Shown piece by piece: positions 52,535-62,800 of a stretch of 64,000 nucleotides of DNA. Within the stretch, counting starts at the first letter, position 1. The number at the start of each line of letters is the position of its first letter. A program made the translations under genes and the position numbers. The notes beneath the pieces are model-generated. The model saw only the letters and a program-made list of their open reading frames with translations, was not told where the DNA came from and made no database searches. Source of the stretch: Flavobacterium limicola (GTDB lineage: Bacteria; Bacteroidota; Bacteroidia; Flavobacteriales; Flavobacteriaceae); contig NZ_RBXA01000001.1 in NCBI RefSeq assembly GCF_003634755.1, forward strand, positions 1,597,529-1,661,528, in the 5' to 3' direction.

Positions 52535-53743
52535 TTAATTGGGAAATGATATTTTCCCCATAGAAACTGAAGGGATTCCTTTACGTGTGCCAAAATCTGA
52601 GCCTCCACCAGAAATCGTTTCGTTAGCTAAAACAGCGAATAATACTGCTTCTTTTGCATCACCAGAAATACCTAATTCATCAGTTGTAAAAAAATGGCAA
52701 GGCAATAGTTCTCTTAACCAACTAACTAATAATGGATTATGTGTTCCGCCACCTGACATATAAATAGAAAAACTTTCTAAATCGTATTTTGTATTTGCTA
52801 CAGCATACTTAATTGCTTCGGCTATAGTTACGGCGCTAAATCTTGTTAATGTCGCTAATAAATCAGGAACCGAAATATTTTCCGTGTTGCTTTTGGCTTG
52901 AGCCTCTTTAACATAGTCGATATTAAAAAGTTCTGGACCAGTAGTTTTTGGGAAAGAATCTTTAAAAAATTTATCGGCTTTTAAAGTATCTAAAAGGGAT
53001 TGATTTACAACACCAAGTTTTGCAATTTCCGCATCTTTATCATAAGATTTTCCGGGGTAAAATATTCTGGTACACGCATCAATTAAAGTATTTCCAGTGC
53101 CGGTATCCGTTACGAAAACCTCCTCGGGGTTCATATTTGAGGGTAAATAGGTGAAGTTTGCAATACCGCCCATGTTCAACATAATGCGATTTTCGCCTTT
53201 TTTCCCAAAAATAAAATAATCACCGTAAACCGCCAAGGGAGCTCCTTCACCACCTGCTGCAATGTTTTTTTGTCTGAAATCGGAGAGGGTTATTATTCCT
53301 GTTTTTACAGCAATATGGTCGCCATCACCAATTTGCAACGTACCATTTGGGAATTTTTCTTGCTGATGCAAAATTTTTGGGAGGTGCAATACTGTTTGTC
53401 CATGTGAAGCAATTAAATCGACGTCATGACTCGATATATTCCAGTTTTCCAAACAATTTAAAACCATGTTGGCATGAAGTATGCCAATCCATTCATTCAA
53501 TAATACAAGATTGTGGAAATCAATATTTTGTTTTGCAAAAACTTTTTGAATTTCAGTTTTTATTTCTTCGGAATATTCAACCGTATCAAATTTTAGTAGC
53601 GCAACTTTTGTGTTTTCTCCAACACCTGAAACCTCGCATAAAGCAACATCGAGGCCATCCATTGAAGTACCTGACATGAGACCAATAATCATTCGGGTAG
53701 GTTTTTGGGCAATTTTATACAGTAATTCTAGATTCACATTCAT
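52535..53743 (-). CDS. anmK: Anhydro-N-acetylmuramic acid kinase
   Basis: 402 residues. The ATP-binding start is MIIGLMSGTSMDGLDVALCE (about residue 18 on), with IASHGQTVLHLPK, the DFRQKNIAAGGEGAPL block with the catalytic Asp, and the C-terminal MSGGGTHNPLLV. It phosphorylates anhydroMurNAc and opens the ring to MurNAc-6-phosphate. MurQ, the next enzyme, is not in the window. It sits at the head of the recycling region. Confidence 0.94.
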   Translation of the reverse strand: MNVNLELLYKIAQKPTRMIIGLMSGTSMDGLDVALCEVSGVGENTKVALLKFDTVEYSEEIKTEIQKVFAKQNIDFHNLVLLNEWIGILHANMVLNCLENWNISSHDVDLIASHGQTVLHLPKILHQQEKFPNGTLQIGDGDHIAVKTGIITLSDFRQKNIAAGGEGAPLAVYGDYFIFGKKGENRIMLNMGGIANFTYLPSNMNPEEVFVTDTGTGNTLIDACTRIFYPGKSYDKDAEIAKLGVVNQSLLDTLKADKFFKDSFPKTTGPELFNIDYVKEAQAKSNTENISVPDLLATLTRFSAVTIAEAIKYAVANTKYDLESFSIYMSGGGTHNPLLVSWLRELLPCHFFTTDELGISGDAKEAVLFAVLANETISGGGSDFGTRKGIPSVSMGKISFPN

Positions 53744-54081
53744 GATTCAATATTTAGCGGACTATTTTGTTTTTGGATATCATTTAAATAGTGGAATATT
53801 CGTATTGGATTATTAAAAAAGTTGCAAAATTGAATAAAAGCAAGTTTCAGTATAGATGTAGTACTAAAATAAATTGCATAAACTTTTTAGCAAAGTACAA
53901 ATTAATTTTAAATGATTAATAATTGATATAATGTGTCAATAAATATATTTTTCACAAACCGATAGATACGACTAGGAATCAAATATTTTAATTGCACCAA
54001 TTGGGTTTTATTACTAATATTATTAAATTATAGTTTACGATATTTTATATTTGTGAAAATAACAGCAATTTACGCCACTAC
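53744..54081. other. Divergent intergenic region between anmK and the FAD/Fe-S gene
   Basis: 338 AT-rich bases. It contains a TATATTTG box (54046-54053) pointing to the plus-strand gene, 28 bases from its ATG. No other gene or structured element was seen. Confidence 0.5.
54046..54053 (+). promoter_or_regulatory. -7 element TATATTTG upstream of the FAD/Fe-S gene
   Basis: Exact TAnnTTTG match, 28 bases from the start codon. A -33 TTG at the standard spacing was not clear. Confidence 0.4.
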
Positions 54082-56997
54082 ATGTCAATCACGCCTCAAT
54101 TAGAACAATTATCTCAGTCATTAGAAGGAACACTTTTTTTTGATGATCTCCATAAAACACTGTATGCCACAGATGCTTCCGCGTATCGGATTATGCCAGT
54201 TGCTGTAGCGATTCCAAAATCAGTGGAAGATATTGTGAAAATTATTCGCTTTGCAGCAAAAAATAAAATATCAATTACGGCCAGAACTGCTGGAACTTCG
54301 TTAGCCGGTCAAACAGTGGGTAACGGAATAATTGTAGATGTTTCTAAACATTTTACTAAGATTATCGCTTTTGATTCTATAAAAAAAACGGTTACCGTGC
54401 AGCCGGGAGTGATTCGAGACGAATTGAATTTGTACTTAAAAGATCATGGATTATTTTTTGGACCCAATACTTCGACTTCAAATCGCTGTATGATAGGCGG
54501 AATGGTAGGCAATAATTCATCAGGAACCACGTCAATTCGGTACGGAGTTACCCGAGATAAAATAGTCGAGATTAAAGCCATTTTAAGTGATGGGTCTTCA
54601 GCAATATTTAAAGAAATAACTTCAGCCGAATTCATTGAAAAAACAAAAGGAAATGCGCTCGAAAACTCCATTTATAAAACCATTTATGAGGAACTTTCGA
54701 ATATAGAAAACCAAAAAGAGATTATTAAAGAATTTCCAAAGCCTGAAATTCACAGAAGAAATACCGGATATGCGATTGATTTATTATTGAAATCGGAACT
54801 TTTCGGAGGAACGGAAAATACTATAAATCTAGGGAAACTCCTCTGCGGAAGCGAAGGAACGCTTGCTTTTACCACCGAAATCACGTTGAAAGTCGATGAG
54901 CTTCCACCAACGAATAATGTTGTGGTAGTGGCGCATTTTCATACTATTCAGGAAAGTTTAGAAGCTGTGGTTACGGCGATGAAACATCATTTGTATACCT
55001 GTGAAATGATGGATGACACGATATTGGATTGTACCAAAACCAACCGGGAACAAGCCAAAAACAGATTTTTCATTCAAGGCGAACCAAAAGCGGTTATTAT
55101 GCTCGAAGTAGCTTCGCATATTAGTATTGAAGATGCCGAAAGACAAGCGAATGATTTGATTGCAGATTTAGAACGAAATAATTTCGGATATGCTTTGCCA
55201 AAAATTTACGGAGCTGATATTGATAAAATAAATGAGTTGCGAAAAGCAGGTCTCGGACTTTTAGGAAGTATTGTTGGCGATAATAAAGCCGCCGATTCTA
55301 TTGAAGATACCGCTGTTGAGTTGAGTGATTTACCTAATTATATTGCCGAATTCTCCGCTATGATGGAACGCCATGGTCAAAGCGCTATTTATTATGCACA
55401 TGCCGGTGCCGGAGAATTGCACTTGCGTCCGGTTTTAAACTTAAAAACAAAAGAAGGATTACATCAATTTAGAAACATCGCAACCGAAGTGGCTATTTTG
55501 GTCAAAAAATATAGAGGCTCGCTGAGCGGGGAACATGGAGACGGAATTGTGCGTGGTGAGTTTTTGCCTTTTATGATTGGAGATAAGAATTATGAATTGT
55601 TGAAACGAATCAAACATGCTTTTGATCCCAATACCATTTTAAATGTTGGAAAAATTGTGAACGCTTTCAAAATGGATGAAAACCTTCGGGTAGAAGCGGG
55701 CAGAGCCGAACCCGAGATACAAACCATTCAGGATTTCTCGGACAGCATGGGGATTTTGCGTGCTGCAGAAAAATGCAATGGCTCCGGTGATTGCCGAAAA
55801 TTACCTTCGGCAGGCGGAACTTTATGTCCAAGTTATCGTGCCACCCGAAATGAAAAAGATACTACTCGTGCCAGAGCCAATGCGCTGAGAGAATACCTTA
55901 CGCATTCGGAAAAAGACAATAAATTCGACCACGAAGAATTGTATAAAGTATTTGAATTGTGCGTGAGTTGTAAAGCTTGCGCCAGTGAATGTCCCAGTAA
56001 TGTGGATGTAGCGGCATTAAAATCGGAATTTTTGTACCAATACCAAAAAGCAAATGGATTTTCATGGCGCAATAAAGTGTTTGCTTTTAATGCCAAACTG
56101 AATGGATTAGGGAGCATTTCTCCAAAGATTACGAATTTCATGGTGAACTTGCCTTTGGTAAAAAAAAGCATGGGAATTGCTTCTAAAAGAGAAGTACCGC
56201 TTTTGGCTCCAAAGACGTTTCGAAAATGGTACGAGAAAAATTGGAATCAGGCGCCAAGTAATTCTTTTGTCAACGGAAAAGTATGTTTGTTTTGTGATGA
56301 GTTCACTAATTTCTATGACGTTTCGGTTGGAATTGATGCATATGAATTATTGACAGCATTAGGATACGAAGTAATTCTGGTGGATCATGAAGAAAGTGGA
56401 AGAGCTTTTATCTCGAAAGGGTTTCTCGAAGAAGCAAAAGCAATTGCGAATACAAATGTAGCTGTTTTTTCGGATTACATTACTGCAAATTTTCCTTTAA
56501 TTGGAATCGAACCTTCAGCGATATTGACCTTTAGAGACGAATACATTCGATTGGCAGACGATAAAGAAGGTGCCGAAAAATTAGCCAAAAATGTATTTAC
56601 GATTGAAGAGTTTTTCAAAAATGAGATTACAAAAGGAAAAATTCATGCAGAGCAATTTTCTGAAGAGGAAAAAACAATAAAAATTCACGGACATTGCCAT
56701 CAAAAGTCATTGAGCACGATGGAAGCGACTTTTGCGATGTTGAATGTACCCAAAAACAGTTCGGTTACTATTTATAATTCGGGTTGTTGTGGTATGGCAG
56801 GATCTTTTGGATATGAAAAAGAACATTATGAAATCAGTATGCAAATGGGCGAAGATACGTTGTTTCCTAAAATTAGAACGACTGAACCGACGACAGCTAT
56901 TGCAGCAGCTGGAACGAGTTGTCGCCACCAGATTTTTGACGGAACCAGCAGAAAAGCATTGCATCCAGTGACAATTTTAAGGAGCTGTTTGAAATAG
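54082..56997 (+). CDS. Fused FAD-linked oxidase and Fe-S protein (GlcD/GlcF-like, D-lactate dehydrogenase type)
   Basis: 971 residues. The N-terminal PCMH-type FAD domain (about 20-250; SITARTAGTSLAGQTVGNG, GGMVGNNSSGTTSIRYG) leads to a FAD-oxidase C domain (YYAHAGAGELHLRPVL, SGEHGDGIVRGEF). A Fe-S domain follows: CNGSGDC and GGTLCPSY near 565-580 and CVSCKACASECP near 634-645. The C-terminal CCG domain has HGHCHQKSL and NSGCCGMAGSFG. This architecture belongs to membrane-associated oxidoreductases for D-lactate or glycolate feeding electrons to quinone. The substrate cannot be told from sequence. Confidence 0.9.
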   Translation: MSITPQLEQLSQSLEGTLFFDDLHKTLYATDASAYRIMPVAVAIPKSVEDIVKIIRFAAKNKISITARTAGTSLAGQTVGNGIIVDVSKHFTKIIAFDSIKKTVTVQPGVIRDELNLYLKDHGLFFGPNTSTSNRCMIGGMVGNNSSGTTSIRYGVTRDKIVEIKAILSDGSSAIFKEITSAEFIEKTKGNALENSIYKTIYEELSNIENQKEIIKEFPKPEIHRRNTGYAIDLLLKSELFGGTENTINLGKLLCGSEGTLAFTTEITLKVDELPPTNNVVVVAHFHTIQESLEAVVTAMKHHLYTCEMMDDTILDCTKTNREQAKNRFFIQGEPKAVIMLEVASHISIEDAERQANDLIADLERNNFGYALPKIYGADIDKINELRKAGLGLLGSIVGDNKAADSIEDTAVELSDLPNYIAEFSAMMERHGQSAIYYAHAGAGELHLRPVLNLKTKEGLHQFRNIATEVAILVKKYRGSLSGEHGDGIVRGEFLPFMIGDKNYELLKRIKHAFDPNTILNVGKIVNAFKMDENLRVEAGRAEPEIQTIQDFSDSMGILRAAEKCNGSGDCRKLPSAGGTLCPSYRATRNEKDTTRARANALREYLTHSEKDNKFDHEELYKVFELCVSCKACASECPSNVDVAALKSEFLYQYQKANGFSWRNKVFAFNAKLNGLGSISPKITNFMVNLPLVKKSMGIASKREVPLLAPKTFRKWYEKNWNQAPSNSFVNGKVCLFCDEFTNFYDVSVGIDAYELLTALGYEVILVDHEESGRAFISKGFLEEAKAIANTNVAVFSDYITANFPLIGIEPSAILTFRDEYIRLADDKEGAEKLAKNVFTIEEFFKNEITKGKIHAEQFSEEEKTIKIHGHCHQKSLSTMEATFAMLNVPKNSSVTIYNSGCCGMAGSFGYEKEHYEISMQMGEDTLFPKIRTTEPTTAIAAAGTSCRHQIFDGTSRKALHPVTILRSCLK

Positions 56998-57271
56998 TCA
57001 GTAAATCATAATACGGTTCTAATACTACAGAAAAATATTTTTTGATTTTAATAAATTTTCCTTTTTAAAGGTTTAAAATGTGTTATTTGACTTTTTAAAT
57101 TAAAAAATAAATCATTTTTAGATTTTAAAAAATAATAAAAAAAAATAGTTGGAGAAACAGCAATAGTTCAATTTGTTTTATACTTTTGATTTTTGAAGAT
57201 TATTTGCATAATATCTAACATAAAAACATATAATTTACAGTATATTAATTTTTAATGATAAAATTTACAAT

Positions 57272-59191
57272 ATGGCGTTAAAGGGTTTATTTAGAAAAAA
57301 AACAGTACAAGATATATTAAAACAAGTTGAAAAAAACAATGCGGATGGACATAACGCTCTAGGTAAACACTTAACTGCACGAGATTTGACAGCTTTTGGT
57401 ATTGCTGCAATTGTAGGAGCTGGAATTTTTAGTACCATTGGAAAGGCAAGTGCCGATGGAGGTCCTGCGGTTATCTTTTTATTCTTATTTACTGCTATAG
57501 CATGTAGTTTTGCTGCTTTTGCTTATGCTGAATTTGCTTCAATGGTTCCCGTTTCTGGAAGTGCTTACACGTACTCGTATGTTGCCTTTGGTGAAATTAT
57601 AGCGTGGATTATTGGTTGGGCCTTGATAATGGAATATTCGGTTGGTAATATAACGGTTGCCATATCGTGGAGTGATTATTTTACAAGTTTACTTGAGAGT
57701 GGTGGTCTTCATTTGCCGCAATGGGTTCAGATGGATTTCTTGTCTGCTTCCAGAGGATTTGATGACGCCACGGCACTGATGCAAGGCGGAAAAGAATATG
57801 CTAACTTAAGTCCTGCTTTGCAAGATTCTTATACGGCTTGGACAACTTCACCTGTTATTGGTTCATTTCATTTTGTAGCAGATCTTCCAGCATTATTAAT
57901 TATCGTTTTAATCACAGCATTAATTTACCGCGGGATGAAGGAGTCTCGAAATGCGAGTAATATCATGGTGGTTGTCAAATTATGTATCGTTCTTTTAGTA
58001 ATTGCTGTTGGTGTTTTCTATGTTGATACTGCTAATTGGGATCCATTTGCACCAAATGGAGTTACAGGAGTTTTAAAAGGAGTTTCAGCAGTGTTTTTTG
58101 CTTACATCGGTTTTGATGCTATTTCAACAACTGCAGAAGAATGTAAAGATCCACAACGCGATTTACCAAGAGGAATGATGTGGGCCATAATTATATGTAC
58201 CATTTTATATATTGCAATTGCCTTAGTTTTAACTGGAATGGTTTCTTATGACCTATTGAATGTAGGTGATCCATTGGCTTTTGTATTTGAAAAATTAGAT
58301 CTGAAATGGATGTCGGGAATTATTGCAGTTAGTGCAGTTGTAGCTATGGCAAGTGTTTTATTGGTTTTCCAAATGGGGCAACCGCGTATCTGGATGAGTA
58401 TGAGTCGTGATGGGTTGTTGCCAAAACGTTTTTCAAAAGTGCATCCAAAATATAAAACCCCTTCGTACTCTACAATCGTAACAGGTTTTGTGGTAGCAGT
58501 TCCTGCTTTGTTTTTGAACCTAACATTGGTTACGGATTTGTGTAGTATTGGTACTTTATTTGCCTTTGTACTGGTTTGTGCCGGAGTTTTAGTTTTGCAA
58601 AATAAGACTGATATTCCTAGAGGAAAGTTTAAAACACCTTATGTAAATTCAAAATTTATAATGCCAGTTTTACTTATTATTGGGTTGGTATTTGCTTTTG
58701 GATTTAATAAGAAAGCGACTATGGATTTTATTACCAATGAAACTCAAATTAATAGTTCAGCAGATATTATTACATCCCTTAATAAAGAGGAAACTCAAAA
58801 AGTATATGATTATTTAGTAGGAATTGATGTAAAAAATAGCACTGACGAAACACCGGATTTAGAGCTATTATTGAGTCAATACCAAGAAGACGATGCAAAA
58901 TATTCCAGTATTATAGCTGGTTTACCAATTTCGGATGCTGTAAAATATGAAAGTGGTTTTAGTTTATTTAAACATAAAATTCCAATGTGGATTTTCCTAA
59001 TTGTTTTAGCTGGATTATCAGTTTGGTCTTTTAAATCAAATTTATCATTGATTCCATTATTAGGCTTAATTTGTTGTTTGTATATGATGGCAGAATTGAG
59101 TGTTTGGAACTGGATTTATTTTGGAATTTGGCTTTTGATTGGACTGGTGATTTATTTTAGTTTTAGCCGAAAAAACAGTAAGTTGAACTAA
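57272..59191 (+). CDS. APC-superfamily amino acid permease
   Basis: 639 residues. The CAT/YfnA-like core has 12 membrane segments, with LTARDLTAFGIAAIVGAGIF at the start and the GYDA-type FFAYIGFDAISTTAEECKDP region. Two extra features stand out: a polar insert of about 40 residues near residues 155-195 between segments 4 and 5, and an extracytosolic-like domain of about 95 residues (about 485-580) before the last segments. It likely imports or exchanges amino acids. A candidate TACTTTTG box lies at 57181-57188 about 90 bases upstream. Confidence 0.88.
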   Translation: MALKGLFRKKTVQDILKQVEKNNADGHNALGKHLTARDLTAFGIAAIVGAGIFSTIGKASADGGPAVIFLFLFTAIACSFAAFAYAEFASMVPVSGSAYTYSYVAFGEIIAWIIGWALIMEYSVGNITVAISWSDYFTSLLESGGLHLPQWVQMDFLSASRGFDDATALMQGGKEYANLSPALQDSYTAWTTSPVIGSFHFVADLPALLIIVLITALIYRGMKESRNASNIMVVVKLCIVLLVIAVGVFYVDTANWDPFAPNGVTGVLKGVSAVFFAYIGFDAISTTAEECKDPQRDLPRGMMWAIIICTILYIAIALVLTGMVSYDLLNVGDPLAFVFEKLDLKWMSGIIAVSAVVAMASVLLVFQMGQPRIWMSMSRDGLLPKRFSKVHPKYKTPSYSTIVTGFVVAVPALFLNLTLVTDLCSIGTLFAFVLVCAGVLVLQNKTDIPRGKFKTPYVNSKFIMPVLLIIGLVFAFGFNKKATMDFITNETQINSSADIITSLNKEETQKVYDYLVGIDVKNSTDETPDLELLLSQYQEDDAKYSSIIAGLPISDAVKYESGFSLFKHKIPMWIFLIVLAGLSVWSFKSNLSLIPLLGLICCLYMMAELSVWNWIYFGIWLLIGLVIYFSFSRKNSKLN

Positions 59192-59236
59192 AAGGTATGA
59201 AGTCATATTGATATATTAATTACAAGTTTAAGACTA

Positions 59237-59275
59237 CAAAAAAACTGACTAATCGTATTGATAGTCAGTTTTTTT
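59237..59275 (+). terminator. Terminator of the amino acid permease
   Basis: The arms AACTGACT (59243-59250) and AGTCAGTT (59263-59270) are followed by seven T on the plus strand, 45-80 bases past the permease stop. Confidence 0.75.
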
Positions 59276-59453
59276 GTTTTTTATAAGGAGGTAAATAGCT
59301 ACAGGTGAATAAATTCTATTCTATTAAGCGTTTATTTAGCAATTTAGGTCTTCTAAATTGTGTTTTTTACCGAATAAACAATACATTTAGTCGATTAAGG
59401 GCCTCAATTCCTCTTTTTTTTTTTTGATTTATCTTTTTTTTTATATAAATACA

Positions 59454-59461
59454 TACATTTG
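59454..59461 (+). promoter_or_regulatory. -7 element TACATTTG upstream of the giant surface protein gene
   Basis: TAnnTTTG match. It would leave a leader of about 410 bases, so a nearer start may exist. Confidence 0.25.
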
Positions 59462-59873
59462 CAAGATATTAAGCAATTAAACATTTGTTTTTAAGAAGAT
59501 TTTTGTAATCTTTAGCGTTGATTATTGTAATTAATAACTGACTTTTATAAAACAGATTTAAGATATAAAATTCAACATATGAAGAACTTTACTTTTATTA
59601 TCTCTTTTATCTTATCCTATTTTGCATCTATTGTAAACAAATATTTAGATAATATAATTTTGTTCTATTTGTACTCAAAACAAATGTGTTATGAATTCTC
59701 CAATGAATTAGTAATGACTATTTTTACTAATTACCAATCAATCAATAATTTTCCACGCAAGAATTTAGTCCTTTTGAAGGGTCAAATAATTTAGACGTAT
59801 CAAAAAAACCAGGCTTATTTTTTTTTCGTAAATAAAATATAAACAATACTATTATCCTAATACCCAAATATAC

Positions 59874-62800
59874 ATGATAAATTTTACCTCTGTAAAGAAT
59901 TTCTTTTTTGTATTTTTTTTAATAATTACGTTTCAGAGTGCTAATGCGCAATTTTATACACAACATTATGTAGCTCCAGCTCCTTGGAGGTACTTTAGTG
60001 ATGCAAATGAGCTAGTTGTTGCTACAGAATCAACAACTAACGTATCTGTACAAGTTAGAAGAAGTGATGGAAATTTAGTTACAACGCTAAATGCTGTTAA
60101 AGGAACACCTGCAGTATATCGATTTACTGGTTCGCCCACTGCTGTTGGATCAGAGTATTACGCACTCAATACAGTCATAAGCGGAGCTGGACTAAATATT
60201 TCAGCTACAAGACCGATATCTATAAATATAAGAAACGTTGCTTCGGATGCTACAGGTGGTGACGGAACACATATTAAAGGGAATGCCTCTTTGACTAGTT
60301 TTGGTAATGCTGGTATTGGAGTGAGTTTTAGAGTTGGTTATTATAGAAACGGTGGTTTAGGTACTAGTCCTGCTCCACAATACAGTGTTATGGCAATAAA
60401 CAATAACACTTCAGTAAAAATAAATGGAGTCACGGTTGTAACGTTAAGTGCTGGTCAAAGTTATTTGTTTACAAGTGCAATGGGTTCCTTAGTAGAAACA
60501 TCTGGACCAGCTGTAGTAAATACTGCAGCTCGAATTGATGCACCTGGAGGATGTGGGGACGGTACTTTAGATCAAGTGCCACCAATATCGGTATTAGGAA
60601 AAGAATACTTAATATTTAGAGGTCAAGGGAATTCTACAGCAGAACAAACTACAGTTGTTGCTACGGAACCAAATACAGTTCTGAATATTGAACAATTTGC
60701 ACAAAATGGAACTTTATCCGGTACGCTTTCTGCAACATTAACAAACGCGGGTGATTTTTATACTTATGCACATGGAACTACAGTTTCATTTTCAGCATCG
60801 AAGATTAATAGTACCAAGAATGTAGTTGTCTACTCGGGAACTGCAATTACTTGTGAAGTAGATGTTACAGCTGTTGCCCCAGTTTCAGCTTGTGGAGGTT
60901 CTAATTTCGTGGAAACTTATAAATTTAGAAATTATGGTAGTAGTGATCTTCCTTATTTTGGTTATATTCTATTAAAAAGTGCAACGGATCAAGTAAATAT
61001 AAATGGTTCTAATATTGAAACTGCCGCTGGTGTAAGACGTCAATTAGGATCTACAGGTTGGTATTTAATTGATTTTACCAATACTGAAATTACTTCTCCA
61101 ACGACAATAAGTATTGAAAGCGTTTCTAAAATGACTGTTGGGTTAGTACAACAAGGTGGTGGTTTTTCCATGGCCGCTATTTTTTCTAGTTACACGGAGC
61201 AACCAGATGCACCTACTGTTGTTCCTGATACTGGAGGGGTAGGATGTACAGCATCTGCCACTTTATCTACTAATCCAGGATTTGCACCCTATCAGTGGTT
61301 CTTGGATGGAGTTGCAATAGCTGGAGCGAATTCTAACACTTATACAACTACAACAACGGGTACATACTCTGTGTCTTCAACTTTATCATGTGGAGCTACT
61401 GCGCAATCTGCTCCCGTACCTGTAAATATTTGTGGAGATGTATCACTTACTAAAGCTGTTAATATTGCTAGACCTTGTGTTGACTCTAATGTTAATTTTA
61501 CAATTACAGCAACAAATAATGGTCCAAGTAATGCAACAGGAGTTTCTGTTTTAGATTTGTTACCAAATGGATATACCTTTGTTTCGGCTACCACTAGCAT
61601 TGGTACATACACTAGTTCAAATGGTAATTGGGCTATTGGAAGTTTAAATAATCAACAAAGCGCTACTTTAGTAATAACAGCTCGAGTTAATGCATCGGGA
61701 GATTATAGAAACGTTGCTACAATAAGCTCATCAAACGACTCTACAACAAATAATAATTCAGCAAATATATCAACCATACCTAATCAACTTCCTGCTGCAG
61801 CAACTCTGACCTCTAATAGTCCTATTTGTTCAGGCTCAAATGCAATCTTTACAATTACTGGAACAGCGGGTAATACAGTTACATACACAGGAGCCCAATC
61901 AGGAACTGCAACAATTGGAACAGGAGGGACAGTAACTATTACAATACCATCAGTTACAGCAAATACTACTTTAAATCTTACTAACGTAAGTAACGGTACT
62001 TGTAGCCGACCATTGACAGCAACTTCAACGGTAACTGTAAATGCTTTACCAGTTGTAGCAACACTTAGTTCTAATAGTCCTATTTGTTCTGGTGCTAATG
62101 CAATTTTCACTATAACTGGAACGGCAGGAAATACCGTAAATTATACAGGTGCAGCATCTGGAACAGCAACTATTGGTGCTGGTGGAACAGTTAATATTAC
62201 AATACCATCAGTTACAGCAAATACTACTTTAAATCTTACTAACGTAAGTAACGGTACTTGTAGCCGACCATTGACAGCAACTTCAACGGTAACTGTAAAT
62301 GCTTTACCAGTTGCAGCAACACTTAGTTCTAATAGTCCTATTTGTTCTGGTGCTAATGCAATTTTCACTATAACTGGAACGGCAGGAAATACCGTAAATT
62401 ATACAGGTGCAGCATCTGGAACAGCAACTATTGGTGCTGGTGGAACAGTTAATGTTACAATACCATCAGTTACAGCAAATACTACTTTAAATCTTACTAA
62501 CGTAAGTAACGGTACTTGTAGTCGACCATTGACAGCAACTTCAACGGTAACTGTAAATGCTTTACCAGTTGCAGCAACACTTAGTTCTAATAGTCCTATT
62601 TGTTCTGGTGCTGATGCAATTTTCACTATAACTGGAACAGCAGGAAATACTGTAAATTACACAGGAGTGCAATCAGGAACTGCAACAATTGGATCAGGAG
62701 GAACAGTCACTATTACAATACCATCAGTTACAGCAAATACTACTTTAAATCTTACTAATGTAAGTAATGGAACTTGTAGTCGACCATTGACAGCAACGTC

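Larger units (their letters stand above)
59192..59873. other. Intergenic region between the permease and the giant surface protein
   Basis: 682 bases. It contains the permease terminator at 59237-59275, an AT-rich poly-T tract around 59412-59442 and a TACATTTG box at 59454-59461. A 71-codon plus-strand ORF (59579-59794) has poor composition and is not accepted. The leader of the giant gene could be up to about 410 bases. Confidence 0.5.

Noticed and set aside
59579..59794. 71-codon plus-strand ORF with a signal-like start between the permease and the giant surface protein
   Set aside because: The product is dominated by Phe, Ile, Tyr and Asn as expected from AT-rich non-coding DNA, has no recognised family and lies between a terminator and a leader region.
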